Source: JASGDB01 sp049841315
GTDB lineage: Bacteria; Bacteroidota; Bacteroidia; Flavobacteriales; Weeksellaceae
NCBI GenBank assembly: GCA_049841315.1
Contig: JASGDB010000090.1
Coordinates: 1 to 24,448, forward strand
DNA length: 24,448 nt
Reading direction: 5' to 3'
Under the pieces are notes generated by a model, which did not search any database, was not told the origin of the DNA, and worked only from the letters and a program-made list of their open reading frames with translations. Position numbers and translations under genes: made by a program. This document shows, one piece after another, positions 7,081 through 14,829 of the stretch (within the stretch, counting starts at the first letter, position 1; each line of letters opens with the position of its first letter).

Positions 7081-9147
7081 TTATTTTCCCGCCTGCAATT
7101 TCAGATAACGATAAGTTTCAATCTGCGAGCGGTAAGGTTTTTCTTTGTTCCGGACGTATTTGTTTTTCAGTTTGTTGTCGAGGATTCTTGCTTTTATATT
7201 GTCTTTTAATTGAATTTCGAGAATGTCTTTTAATTCTTTTTTCAAGTTTTTCTGCGTGATTTTCACGGCGGCTTCGATTCTGTAATCGAGGTTTCGAGTC
7301 ATCCAGTCGGCAGAGGAAATGTACATATCTTCCGATCCTTTGTTGTAAAAATACATTACCCGTGCATGCTCCAGATATTCGTCCACAATGGAAATGGCAT
7401 ACAGCGGTTTTTTGAATTTCTTCTGATTGGCGGCACAATAAATTCCGCGCACGATAAGTTTGATATCCACTCCGGCTTCGGCGGCTTCATACAGTTTCTG
7501 GATGAGCTCTCGGTCGCTGAGGGAATTTATTTTCACGATGATTTTCGCTTTCCGTCCGGCTTTGGCTTCTTCAATTTCGCGGTCGATGTGCTGCGTGATT
7601 TTTTCTCTCATAAATTGCGGGCATACCATGAGTTTTTTGCAGGTTTTCAGAACCGAAACCGGGTCGGATTTAGGTTTGTTGAGCACCTGAAATACTTTGT
7701 TAATATCTGCCATTACGCTTCTGTCGGAAGTGAAAAGCAAATGGTCTCCGTATAATTTTGCGGTTTTTTCATTGAAGTTTCCGGTGCTTACGAAACCGTA
7801 CTGAACCGTTTTTCCGTTCATTCTTTTTTTGATGACACAGAGTTTGGCGTGAACTTTTCTGTTCGGGATTCCGGTCAGCACTTTTACGCCTTCTTCTTCC
7901 AGCCGTTCTTTCCATTTCAGATTGGCTTCTTCATCGAAACGGGCGCGGAGTTCTATCATCACGGTAACTTCCTTTCCGTTTCTCACAGCGTTGATGAGCG
8001 CATTGATGATTTTGGAATTGCCCGCCAGCCTGTAAGCGGTAATCTGAATGGATTTTACATCGGGATCCATGGCGCTTTCCCGCAACAAATCTATGACAGG
8101 GCGATAATTGTGGTAAGGAAATGTGAGTAAAATATCTTCTTTTAAAATGGTTTCCGTAATCCTGTGGTCGTTCGGGAAAGCCGGATGATTGAAAGAAGTT
8201 CTTTCCGCCGGTTTTTTATATCCCTGAAAAACATCAGGAAAGTCCATGAAATGGCGGAAATTGTGAATTTTCCCTCCCGGAATGATGCTGTCTTTTTTGG
8301 TAAGATTCAGTTTTTTTATTAAAAATTCCAAAAGAGCCTTATCCATATCACGATCGAAGACGAAACGGGTCGGTTTTCCTTTTCTCCGGCTTTTGATTCC
8401 TTTTTCGATTTTTTCAGCAAGGTTGGTGCGGATGTCATTGTCAATATCGAATTCCGCATCTTTGGTTACTTTAAAAGCGTGAGCTTCAAATTCATCATAC
8501 CCGAAATAGCTGAAAATTTCCGGAAGCATGAACGTAACTACGTCTTCCAGAAGCATTACGTTTTTTTCATCACGTTCGGAAGGAAGCATGACGAATCTTC
8601 CCACAAATCGTGTCGGCAGTTCGATAATTGCAAAACTGCTTTGGTACTGCCATTCTTTTCTGCGCATGGCAACTCCCAGATAAAGGCTTTTATCGCGGAG
8701 ATACGGCATAGACTTGTTTTCGTGCAGGAGAATCGGGATGATGTTGGCTTCCACAACTTCGTCAAAATATTCTTTTACGAAAGTTTTTTGTTTTGCCGTA
8801 AGGTTTTTGGCGGTTTTGATAAACACTTTCTGTTCCGCCATTTCTTCCTGAATGATTTTCCACGTTTTGTTGAAATCTTCCTGCTGCTGAATCACAATAT
8901 CGTTGATTTTCGCCAGAATTTTGGATGGTGGCTGGTAGAACGATTCGGAAATAATTTTATTTTTAAAATCCATGGCACGCTTCAGTCCTGCGACACGCAC
9001 ACGGAAAAATTCATCAAGATTATTGGAAAAAATCCCTAAAAAACGGATTCTCAAAGATAAAGGTACAGTAGTGTCCATCGCTTCCTGCATAACACGCTCG
9101 TTAAACGAAAGCCAGGTAATATCCCGCGGATTGAATTCTTGTGACAT
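7081..9147 (-). CDS. ppk1: Polyphosphate kinase 1
   Basis: PPK1 reversibly polymerises the gamma phosphate of ATP into inorganic polyphosphate. The 688 residues span the usual N, head and two phospholipase-D-like C domains: RDITWLSFNERV and NNLDEFFRVR at the N-terminus, RKVHAKLCVI with the phosphohistidine at about 433 (E. coli His435), GNFNEKTAKLYGDH near 457-470, and YLEHARVMYFYNKG with the second conserved His at about 594 (E. coli His592). Length is family-typical. TACTTTTG at 9167-9174 sits 20 bp before the ATG. The gene is transcribed alone; ppx is not adjacent. Confidence 0.97.
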   Translation of the reverse strand: MSQEFNPRDITWLSFNERVMQEAMDTTVPLSLRIRFLGIFSNNLDEFFRVRVAGLKRAMDFKNKIISESFYQPPSKILAKINDIVIQQQEDFNKTWKIIQEEMAEQKVFIKTAKNLTAKQKTFVKEYFDEVVEANIIPILLHENKSMPYLRDKSLYLGVAMRRKEWQYQSSFAIIELPTRFVGRFVMLPSERDEKNVMLLEDVVTFMLPEIFSYFGYDEFEAHAFKVTKDAEFDIDNDIRTNLAEKIEKGIKSRRKGKPTRFVFDRDMDKALLEFLIKKLNLTKKDSIIPGGKIHNFRHFMDFPDVFQGYKKPAERTSFNHPAFPNDHRITETILKEDILLTFPYHNYRPVIDLLRESAMDPDVKSIQITAYRLAGNSKIINALINAVRNGKEVTVMIELRARFDEEANLKWKERLEEEGVKVLTGIPNRKVHAKLCVIKKRMNGKTVQYGFVSTGNFNEKTAKLYGDHLLFTSDRSVMADINKVFQVLNKPKSDPVSVLKTCKKLMVCPQFMREKITQHIDREIEEAKAGRKAKIIVKINSLSDRELIQKLYEAAEAGVDIKLIVRGIYCAANQKKFKKPLYAISIVDEYLEHARVMYFYNKGSEDMYISSADWMTRNLDYRIEAAVKITQKNLKKELKDILEIQLKDNIKARILDNKLKNKYVRNKEKPYRSQIETYRYLKLQAGK

Positions 9148-9166
9148 AAATATTTTTGTCGGTTAT

Positions 9167-9174
9167 CAAAAGTA
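9167..9174 (-). promoter_or_regulatory. ppk1 promoter -7 element
   Basis: TACTTTTG on the minus strand matches TAnnTTTG and lies 20 bp upstream of the ppk1 start codon. No TTTG was found at the expected -33 position, so the assignment rests on the -7 motif and spacing. Confidence 0.5.
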
Positions 9175-9315
9175 CGAATATAAGGACAATTTTAAGATTA
9201 ATTTAGTTTTAAATTTTCGGGAATATGTCAATTTGTCATAAATTAACCGATGGTATAAAATTGGAGAATGTTTGATTGTAAAAATTAAATTTTAAACAAA
9301 ATAAAAAATAATAAA

Positions 9316-11199
9316 ATGAGTAAAATAATTGGAATCGACTTAGGAACAACCAACTCTTGCGTTGCCGTAATGGAGGGAAAAGACCCTGTTGTAATTCCTA
9401 ACGCAGAAGGTAAAAGAACAACTCCGTCCATCGTGGCTTTCACGGAAGACGGCGAAAGAAAAGTAGGAGACCCGGCAAAAAGACAAGCCGTAACCAATCC
9501 TACAAAAACGGTATATTCTATCAAAAGATTTATCGGAACGCACTTCAAAGATGACGGAAGCGAAATCGCAAGAGTGCCTTACGAAGTGGTAAAAGGACCA
9601 AACGACACCGTAAAAGTAAAAATCGACGACAGAGAATACACACCGCAGGAAATCTCCGCAATGATTCTTCAAAAAATGAAAAAAACAGCGGAAGATTATC
9701 TCGGTCAGGAAGTTACAAGAGCGGTAATTACCGTTCCGGCTTACTTCAACGATGCACAAAGACAAGCCACCAAAGAAGCGGGAGAAATCGCCGGTCTGAA
9801 AGTGGAAAGAATCATCAACGAACCGACTGCCGCAGCTCTCGCTTACGGATTGGACAAAAATCACAAAGACCAGAAAATTGCCGTTTACGATTTGGGAGGC
9901 GGAACTTTCGATATTTCGATTTTGGATTTGGGCGACGGCGTTTTTGAAGTGTTGTCAACGAATGGCGACACGCATTTAGGAGGAGATGATTTTGACGATG
10001 TGATTATCAACTGGATGGCTGATGAATTTAAAGCAGAAGAAGGTGTTGATTTGAAAGCCGATGCAATCGCACTTCAAAGATTGAAAGAAGCGGCAGAAAA
10101 AGCAAAAATCGAATTGTCTTCTTCTCCACAAACGGAAATTAACCTGCCTTACATCACGGCAACTGCTTCCGGACCGAAACACTTGGTTAAAACTTTAACA
10201 AAAGCCAAATTCGAGCAGTTATCCGCCGATTTGGTAAGACGTTCGATGGAACCTTGCAAAAAAGCGTTGTCCGATGCAGGTTTATCCACTTCCGATATTG
10301 ATGAGGTAATTTTGGTGGGAGGTTCTACCAGAATCCCGATTATTCAGGAAGAGGTAGAAAAATTCTTCGGAAAAAAACCTTCAAAAGGCGTAAATCCCGA
10401 TGAAGTTGTTGCGGTAGGAGCAGCAATTCAAGGAGGCGTTCTGACAGGCGATGTGAAAGATGTTTTGCTTTTGGACGTAACGCCGCTTTCTTTGGGAATT
10501 GAAACAATGGGAAGTGTTTTCACGAAATTAATTGAAGCGAACACGACCATTCCGACCAAAAAATCCGAAATTTTCTCAACAGCAAGTGATAATCAACCTG
10601 CCGTTTCCATCAGAGTCGGACAAGGAGAAAGACCGATGTTTAATGACAACAAGGAAATCGGAAGATTTGATTTGACCGATATTCCGCCTGCTCCGAGAGG
10701 TGTTCCGCAAATCGAAGTAACTTTCGATATTGATGCGAACGGAATTTTGAGCGTTTCTGCGAAAGACAAAGGAACAGGAAAAGAACAGTCGATTAAAATC
10801 CAAGCAAGTTCCGGACTTTCCGATGCGGAAATCGAAAGAATGAAAAAAGAAGCCGAAGAAAATGCCGCTGCCGATGCGAAAAGAAAAGAAGAAGCAGAAG
10901 TTTTCAACAAAGCCGACGGATTGATTTTCCAAACGGAAAAACAACTGAAAGAATTTGGAGAAAAACTTTCCACAGACAAAAAAGCAGGTATCGAAACTGC
11001 CGTAGCAGAACTGAAAACCGCTTTTGAAGCCAAAGATTTGGAAGCAACAAAATCCAAAACCGAAGCCTTAGACGCAGCGTGGATGGCTGCTTCCGAAGAA
11101 CTCTACAAAGCAACCCAAGAAGCGCAACCGCAACCCGAAACCGCCGATGCAACCGCAGGCGATAATGTGCAGGATGCGGATTTTGAGGAAGTGAAATAA
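9316..11199 (+). CDS. dnaK: Chaperone DnaK (Hsp70)
   Basis: DnaK is the ATP-dependent Hsp70 chaperone working with DnaJ and GrpE in the cytoplasm. The 627 residues contain the phosphate-1 motif GIDLGTTNSCVAVMEG at the N-terminus, RIINEPTAAALAYGLD, the phosphate-2 motif DLGGGTFDISILDLG, GDTHLGGDDFD, the adenosine motif VILVGGSTRIP, the linker DVLLLDVTPLSLGIE, and the C-terminal end DADFEEVK, close to the EEVD-like tail. It stands alone here; grpE and dnaJ are not in the window. No CIRCE inverted repeat was found upstream, and the only promoter candidates (TCAATTTG at 9228, AATGTTTG at 9267) are imperfect, leaving regulation unresolved. A terminator follows at 11231. Confidence 0.98.
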   Translation: MSKIIGIDLGTTNSCVAVMEGKDPVVIPNAEGKRTTPSIVAFTEDGERKVGDPAKRQAVTNPTKTVYSIKRFIGTHFKDDGSEIARVPYEVVKGPNDTVKVKIDDREYTPQEISAMILQKMKKTAEDYLGQEVTRAVITVPAYFNDAQRQATKEAGEIAGLKVERIINEPTAAALAYGLDKNHKDQKIAVYDLGGGTFDISILDLGDGVFEVLSTNGDTHLGGDDFDDVIINWMADEFKAEEGVDLKADAIALQRLKEAAEKAKIELSSSPQTEINLPYITATASGPKHLVKTLTKAKFEQLSADLVRRSMEPCKKALSDAGLSTSDIDEVILVGGSTRIPIIQEEVEKFFGKKPSKGVNPDEVVAVGAAIQGGVLTGDVKDVLLLDVTPLSLGIETMGSVFTKLIEANTTIPTKKSEIFSTASDNQPAVSIRVGQGERPMFNDNKEIGRFDLTDIPPAPRGVPQIEVTFDIDANGILSVSAKDKGTGKEQSIKIQASSGLSDAEIERMKKEAEENAAADAKRKEEAEVFNKADGLIFQTEKQLKEFGEKLSTDKKAGIETAVAELKTAFEAKDLEATKSKTEALDAAWMAASEELYKATQEAQPQPETADATAGDNVQDADFEEVK

Positions 11200-11230
11200 T
11201 GATGATTAGTATTGATTAATATAAATTGAC

Positions 11231-11267
11231 AAATCGCTGTAAATGTAGTGTTTACAGCGATTTTTTT
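11231..11267 (+). terminator. dnaK intrinsic terminator
   Basis: Arms AAATCGCTGTAAA and TTTACAGCGATTT pair over 13 bp with a 7-nt loop and are followed by a T tract. It lies in the convergent gap between dnaK and trpF and may also stop trp transcripts on the other strand, though the tract there is weaker. Confidence 0.88.
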
Positions 11268-11303
11268 ATGCAAATTCAGAGCATAAAAAAAACAAACATT
11301 CTC

Positions 11304-11984
11304 TTAAATGATAAATTTCATAAACTTTTTTATTTTCTCCAAATCCTTATTCCCTGCTTCAATTTCAAATTTAGAATTAATATCGAGGGCAAATGGTTTT
11401 TGGTTTATCGTTTTTAGTTTTTTGATGCTTTCCTCCGAAATTCCGCCACTCAAAAAATAAGGAAAGTGAATTTCTATTTCGTTGAGAATATTCCAATCAA
11501 AGGTTTTTCCTGTTCCGCCAAACGCTTTGGAATCGGTGTCAAAGAGCAAATTTGAGATTTGAGATTTAAAATTTGAAATTTTGTCAATCTGACATCTGAC
11601 ATCCGACATCTGACATCCGACTCTAATTACTTTAATAATCTTAATCGTATCCATTAATCTGTATTTCAGTTCAGAGATAAAATCTTCGTCTTCATCGCCG
11701 TGTAACTGAACGTATTGAATGTCCGTTTTTTCGATAATATCAATCACTTTTTCCAAATCTTCATTCACAAAAACGCCGACTTTTCCGTGATGTTTGATGT
11801 TTTCAATCTGTTTGAAAGTCAAATGATTCAGAACGTATCTCGGCGATTTTTCATAGAAAATAAATCCCAAAAAATCCACGCCCAAATCCGTTAATTCCTG
11901 AATTTGGTTGAGTTTTGTGAGTCCGCAGACTTTTAGTTTTGGTTGATGGTTGTCGGTTGATGGTTGTCGGTTTTGAGATTCCAT
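11304..11984 (-). CDS. trpF: Phosphoribosylanthranilate isomerase
   Basis: TrpF catalyses the Amadori rearrangement in tryptophan synthesis. The core is clear: KLKVCGLTK with the catalytic Cys (about residue 20), VGVFVNE, YVQLHGDED, LLFDTDSKAFGGTGKTFDW with the catalytic Asp, and PYFLSGGISEESI. Two parts are unusual. Residues 4-15 are read from a GGTTGAT/GGTTGTC heptamer array, giving a Gln/Asn-rich N-terminal extension. Residues about 121-145, between strand IKVI and LLFDT, are read from an 11-unit 7-bp array, yielding CQMSDVRCQ and FKSQISN. The frame stays open and the total length (226) is only slightly long. It is the last gene of the operon in this window; trpB and trpA do not follow. 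Confidence 0.93.
   Translation of the reverse strand: MESQNRQPSTDNHQPKLKVCGLTKLNQIQELTDLGVDFLGFIFYEKSPRYVLNHLTFKQIENIKHHGKVGVFVNEDLEKVIDIIEKTDIQYVQLHGDEDEDFISELKYRLMDTIKIIKVIRVGCQMSDVRCQIDKISNFKSQISNLLFDTDSKAFGGTGKTFDWNILNEIEIHFPYFLSGGISEESIKKLKTINQKPFALDINSKFEIEAGNKDLEKIKKFMKFII
11547..11623. repeat. 7-bp-period array inside trpF
   Basis: Eleven uninterrupted heptamers on the plus strand fall into two sub-blocks: units of the GAGATTT/GAAATTT type (11547-11581), then one linking unit (TGTCAAT), then the CTGACAT/CCGACAT type (11589-11623). Because three heptamers equal seven codons, the array reads as seven-residue protein repeats. It replaces the segment that normally forms the loop and helix after strand 5 of the TrpF barrel. 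Confidence 0.75.
11941..11975. repeat. 7-bp-period array at the trpF 5' end
   Basis: GGTTGAT and GGTTGTC alternate for four units, followed by GGTTTTG. The array is translated as TrpF residues 4-15 and matches in unit sequence the arrays at 14033, 14753 and 17276. Confidence 0.75.
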
Positions 11985-12009
11985 TTTTAAATATATTGTG
12001 ATGCTTTAT

Positions 12010-12180
12010 TTTAACGCAAAGTTCGCAAAGAAAATTTTAACCAACTTCAAACTATAAAGGTTCGCAAAGACGCTAACGCTCATCAAAGACTTTGCGTTCT
12101 TCCGCTAAGTTTTACGCCTTTGCGAACTTAAAAGCATAATATTTGCAAAAAATTCTTTGCGCTCTTTGCGTTTAAAAAAT
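12010..12180. repeat. MITE-like CGCAAAG repeat element, copy B
   Basis: The element fills most of the 205-bp trpC-trpF gap. Its ends, AACGCAAAGTTCGCAAAGAA (near 12013) and TTCTTTGCGCTCTTTGCGTT (near 12153), are imperfect inverted repeats, and internal CGCAAAGACG and ACGCCTTTGCGAAC motifs match the element at 1-188. No coding capacity is seen. Its presence inside an operon means it must be transcribed, and the complementary ends could fold into a long hairpin between the two trp cistrons. Confidence 0.65.
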
Positions 12181-12189
12181 AAGCATTTA

Positions 12190-12993
12190 TCATTCAATTA
12201 TTACATTTACTACAAATTCAGCAAATATAGTATTAGCGTATTTCTCCCCTTTGGGGGGAAGGGGGCTTCTCATAAAATATTCCCCCATCAGAAATCCGTC
12301 AAATCCTTTTTCTCTGAGGAATTTGTAATCTTCTTCGCTGTAAATTCCGCTTTCGGCAACGGATAAAATATTGTTCGGAAGCCGGTTTTTCAAATCTACG
12401 GAATGCTGCAAATCTACTTTAAAATCTTTCAAATTTCTATTATTAATTCCCACAAAATCAACGTTTTTGTTGATATGTTTCAGTTCTTCTTCGGTGTGGA
12501 TTTCCAGCAAAACTTCCAGATTTAATTGATGAGCCAATTCCGTAAATTCCAAAACTTGGGTTGTAGAAAGACAAGCTGCAATCAGCAGAATAACGTCTGC
12601 TCCAATTGATTTTGCTTCGTAAAACTGGTATTCATCAATCATAAAATCTTTCCTCAAAATGGGAATATTAATGTATTTTCTTACGTTTAAAATATCATCA
12701 AAATTTCCCCCGAAAAATTCCGAATCCGTCAAAATTGAAATTCCACTCGCTCCAAATTTTTCATATTCCGAAACGACTTCCAAAGGCGAAATTTTATCAT
12801 TGATAATGCCTTTGCTCGGCGATTTTCTTTTAAATTCGGCGATGATTCCGCTTTTGGATTTCAGGGTTTGTTTTAACGATAAAATTTCCCGCCCGAAAAA
12901 TTCCGAATCTTTCAGTTGGGAAACGGAAATTTTGGATTTTGCCTGTGCAATTTCCTGTTTTTTGTGTTCAACGATTTTATCAAGTATTGTCAT
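12190..12993 (-). CDS. trpC: Indole-3-glycerol phosphate synthase
   Basis: TrpC closes the indole ring, converting CdRP to indole-3-glycerol phosphate. The 267-residue TIM barrel has IIAEFKRKSPSKG with the catalytic lysine (about 50-62), LTDSEFFGG, ILRKDFMIDEYQ (catalytic Lys), LEVLLEIHTEEEL, VGINNRNLKDFKVD and AESGIYSEED. The C-terminal MGEYFMRSPLPPKGEK departs from the usual ending; PLPPKGE is read from a G-rich palindrome at 12244-12266, suggesting insertion of a repeat that displaced the normal C-terminal helix start. The active-site elements lie upstream of this and appear intact. It is in the trp operon between trpD (47-bp gap) and trpF. Confidence 0.95.
   Translation of the reverse strand: MTILDKIVEHKKQEIAQAKSKISVSQLKDSEFFGREILSLKQTLKSKSGIIAEFKRKSPSKGIINDKISPLEVVSEYEKFGASGISILTDSEFFGGNFDDILNVRKYINIPILRKDFMIDEYQFYEAKSIGADVILLIAACLSTTQVLEFTELAHQLNLEVLLEIHTEEELKHINKNVDFVGINNRNLKDFKVDLQHSVDLKNRLPNNILSVAESGIYSEEDYKFLREKGFDGFLMGEYFMRSPLPPKGEKYANTIFAEFVVNVIIE
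12244..12266. repeat. GC-rich palindrome translated as the TrpC C-terminus
   Basis: CTCCCCTTTGGGGGGAAGG followed by GGGC contains CCCC-TTT-GGGG and contrasts sharply with the surrounding AT-rich DNA. It encodes PLPPKGE on the minus strand. From general knowledge, similar C4-T3-G4 palindromes are dispersed in Flavobacteriia genomes; that this is such a repeat is inference. Confidence 0.45.
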
Positions 12994-13005
12994 TTTTCTA
13001 TTTTA

Positions 13006-13038
13006 AATCCTTGAAGGTTTTCAAAACCTTCAAGGATT
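13006..13038. repeat. Perfect 16-bp-arm palindrome between trpD and trpC
   Basis: Arms AATCCTTGAAGGTTTT and AAAACCTTCAAGGATT are perfectly complementary around a single C. It occupies nearly all of the 47-bp trpD-trpC gap. It lacks a downstream T tract on the minus strand, so it is more likely an interspersed repeat or mRNA processing/stability hairpin than a terminator. A related palindrome lies at 24251-24285. Confidence 0.8.
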
Positions 13039-13040
13039 GG

Positions 13041-14027
13041 TTAATCAATAATTCTTTTCAAACAATCCAACGCTTTTCCGCTTTCCAGACTTTCTTTCGC
13101 CAATTCCAGACAATCGCTGTAACTGCCGTATTTTCGTGTGTTTTCCAATGCAATTGCAGCATTGGCGAGAACGACGGAATTTTGTTCCTGCGTTCCGTTT
13201 CCTTGCAGAATTTTGAGGAATAATTTTGAGGCTTCTTCTTTGGTGTTTCCCCCGAAAATGCTTTCAGGACTGATGTTTTTAAATCCTAAATCTTCTGCGG
13301 AATAGATTTTTTCGCCACTTTTGCTGAAAATTTTGGTGTCGCCTGTCAGGGAAATTTCATCGTAACCGTCCAAAGCGTGAACCAGCATAAACTCGCCTTT
13401 CTGCTTCTGCAAAAGATATTGATACACTCTCGCAATCTCCAAATTCGCAACGCCAATCATCGAAAAATCCGGCTGAACGGGATTGACCAAAGGTCCTAAA
13501 AGATTAAAAAACGTCTTCAAACCCAACTGTTTACGAAGCGGCGCAACCGATTTCAACGCAGGATGAAAAAGCGGAGCGTGCAAAAAACAGATATTTCCTT
13601 TTTCCAAATCGGCTTTCAAATCTTCGGAATTGTCTTTGAATTGGTAACCCAATTCTTCCAAAACATTGGACGAACCGGAAATGGAAGACGCTCCGTAATT
13701 GCCTTGTTTCGCAACTTTTTGCCCAGTTCCGGCAACGATGAAACTCGCCAGAGTGGAGATATTGAACGTATTTTTCCCGTCGCCGCCCGTTCCGACAATG
13801 TCCACCAAATCTTTGGTTTCCAAATCAATAGGTTTTGCAAGTTGCAGCAACGCTTCCCGAAAACCTTCGAGTTCTTCCAGCGTAATGCTCCGCATCAAAA
13901 AAACCGTGATAAAGGAAATTACTTCGCTTTCGTTGAATTTGTTTTGCGAAATTTCGGTCAGAATGGCTTTGGCTTCGGCTTTCGTCAAAGTTTGGTGGTT
14001 GAACAGGTATTGTAGGATTTGTTTCAT
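13041..14027 (-). CDS. trpD: Anthranilate phosphoribosyltransferase
   Basis: TrpD joins anthranilate to PRPP. The 328-residue protein shows the N-terminal helical domain (LTKAEAKAILTEI), the PRPP-binding DIVGTGGDGKNTFNIST (about 76-92), the KQGNYGASSISGSSNVLEELG segment (diagnostic K-GN-ASS pattern), LFHPALKSVAPLRKQLGLKTFFNLLGPLVNP, and VHALDGYDEIS. All signature regions are present and length is typical. It lies 40 bp after the EEP-family gene and 47 bp before trpC in the trp operon. Confidence 0.97.
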   Translation of the reverse strand: MKQILQYLFNHQTLTKAEAKAILTEISQNKFNESEVISFITVFLMRSITLEELEGFREALLQLAKPIDLETKDLVDIVGTGGDGKNTFNISTLASFIVAGTGQKVAKQGNYGASSISGSSNVLEELGYQFKDNSEDLKADLEKGNICFLHAPLFHPALKSVAPLRKQLGLKTFFNLLGPLVNPVQPDFSMIGVANLEIARVYQYLLQKQKGEFMLVHALDGYDEISLTGDTKIFSKSGEKIYSAEDLGFKNISPESIFGGNTKEEASKLFLKILQGNGTQEQNSVVLANAAIALENTRKYGSYSDCLELAKESLESGKALDCLKRIID

Positions 14028-14032
14028 TTTTT

Positions 14033-14053
14033 GGTTGTTGGTTGTCGGAAGTT
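14033..14053. repeat. Short 7-bp array between the EEP gene and trpD
   Basis: GGTTGTT, GGTTGTC and GGAAGTT follow in phase immediately upstream of the trpD start. It is the shortest member of the GGTTGNN array group in the trp operon. Confidence 0.5.
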
Positions 14054-14067
14054 TTTAATATTGTGTT

Positions 14068-14748
14068 TTAATTTGTATCTGACTTTTTAATTTCGCAAAT
14101 TACTGCGTTATGGTCGGATATTTTTCTGTCGATTTTGAGCATTTTATTTTTTAGGATTTTATGGTTGATAAAATCATTGTTCATTACGATATGAATGGCA
14201 CAATCTGCATTTTCTTCTGTTAAAATTTTCAGATTTTCATTTTCAAAAAAGGCTTTTGTTTCTTCAATTACTTTTTTGCCCGGATATTTATAACCGGAAA
14301 ATGAAATGTTGAAATCTCCCGAAAAACAAATATTTCCTTTCAGATTTTGAATTTCGTTTTTTTGATTTTTCAAATCGTTTTCAAAAAACAAATCTCTTCC
14401 CCCGAAACTTCCGATAATGCTTCCGTATAACATCATTTCTTCGTCTTCCGCTTTTATTTTTCCGCAGATTGCCGTGTATTCATCATAGGTTTTTATCGTT
14501 TCCGAAAACGGATATTTTGAAAAAATACTTATGCGGTTTTCTTTTTCGCCATACTTTTGTCCGTCGTGAAAATCAGGCAATTTTTTGGAATGAATGCCGG
14601 AATATTCCGTTCCGAAATCCAGACAGAGATTGGTTTCCGTCAAAAAAATAATGTCGGGATTTTCCGATAAAATCAATTCTTTGATGAAACCGATTTTTTC
14701 TTTCTGATGAATTTTTGGTCGTTCGATATTCCAGCTTAGGATTTTCAT
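14068..14748 (-). CDS. Endonuclease/exonuclease/phosphatase (EEP) family protein inside the trp operon
   Basis: The 226-residue protein has the EEP fold motifs in order: MKILSWNIE at the N-terminus, PDIIFLTET (metal-binding Glu, about 30-38), FSGDFNIS (about 141-148) and the C-terminal SDHNAVICEIK with the Asp-His pair. These are the residues that bind Mg and activate water in DNase I-like and sphingomyelinase-like phosphodiesterases, so catalysis is likely, but the substrate cannot be told. No signal peptide is seen. It sits between trpG and trpD in the same orientation, with 7-bp arrays in both gaps. It has no known role in tryptophan synthesis and is probably a passenger insertion, although co-transcription is expected. 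Confidence 0.75.
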   Translation of the reverse strand: MKILSWNIERPKIHQKEKIGFIKELILSENPDIIFLTETNLCLDFGTEYSGIHSKKLPDFHDGQKYGEKENRISIFSKYPFSETIKTYDEYTAICGKIKAEDEEMMLYGSIIGSFGGRDLFFENDLKNQKNEIQNLKGNICFSGDFNISFSGYKYPGKKVIEETKAFFENENLKILTEENADCAIHIVMNNDFINHKILKNKMLKIDRKISDHNAVICEIKKSDTN

Positions 14749-14752
14749 ATTT

Positions 14753-14829
14753 GGTTGATTGTTGTTAGTTATCGGTTGTCGGATTTGTGCGTTGTATTTC
14801 TATCAACTATCAACCGACAGCTATCAACT
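14753..14829. repeat. Paired, oppositely oriented 7-bp arrays between trpG and the EEP gene
   Basis: On the plus strand GGTTGAT-type heptamers (14753-14787) are followed after a 14-bp gap by ATCAACT/ATCAACC-type heptamers (14802-14829), the reverse complement of the first set. The two halves can pair imperfectly as a hairpin spanning the junction. Confidence 0.6.

Noticed and set aside
9180..9315. Heat-shock operator upstream of dnaK
   Set aside because: No CIRCE-type inverted repeat or other clear dyad was found, and the promoter candidates deviate from consensus.
13006..13038. Terminator between trpD and trpC
   Set aside because: The hairpin is strong but has no U tract on the minus strand, and the operon continues with closely spaced trpC; a dispersed palindrome is more likely.
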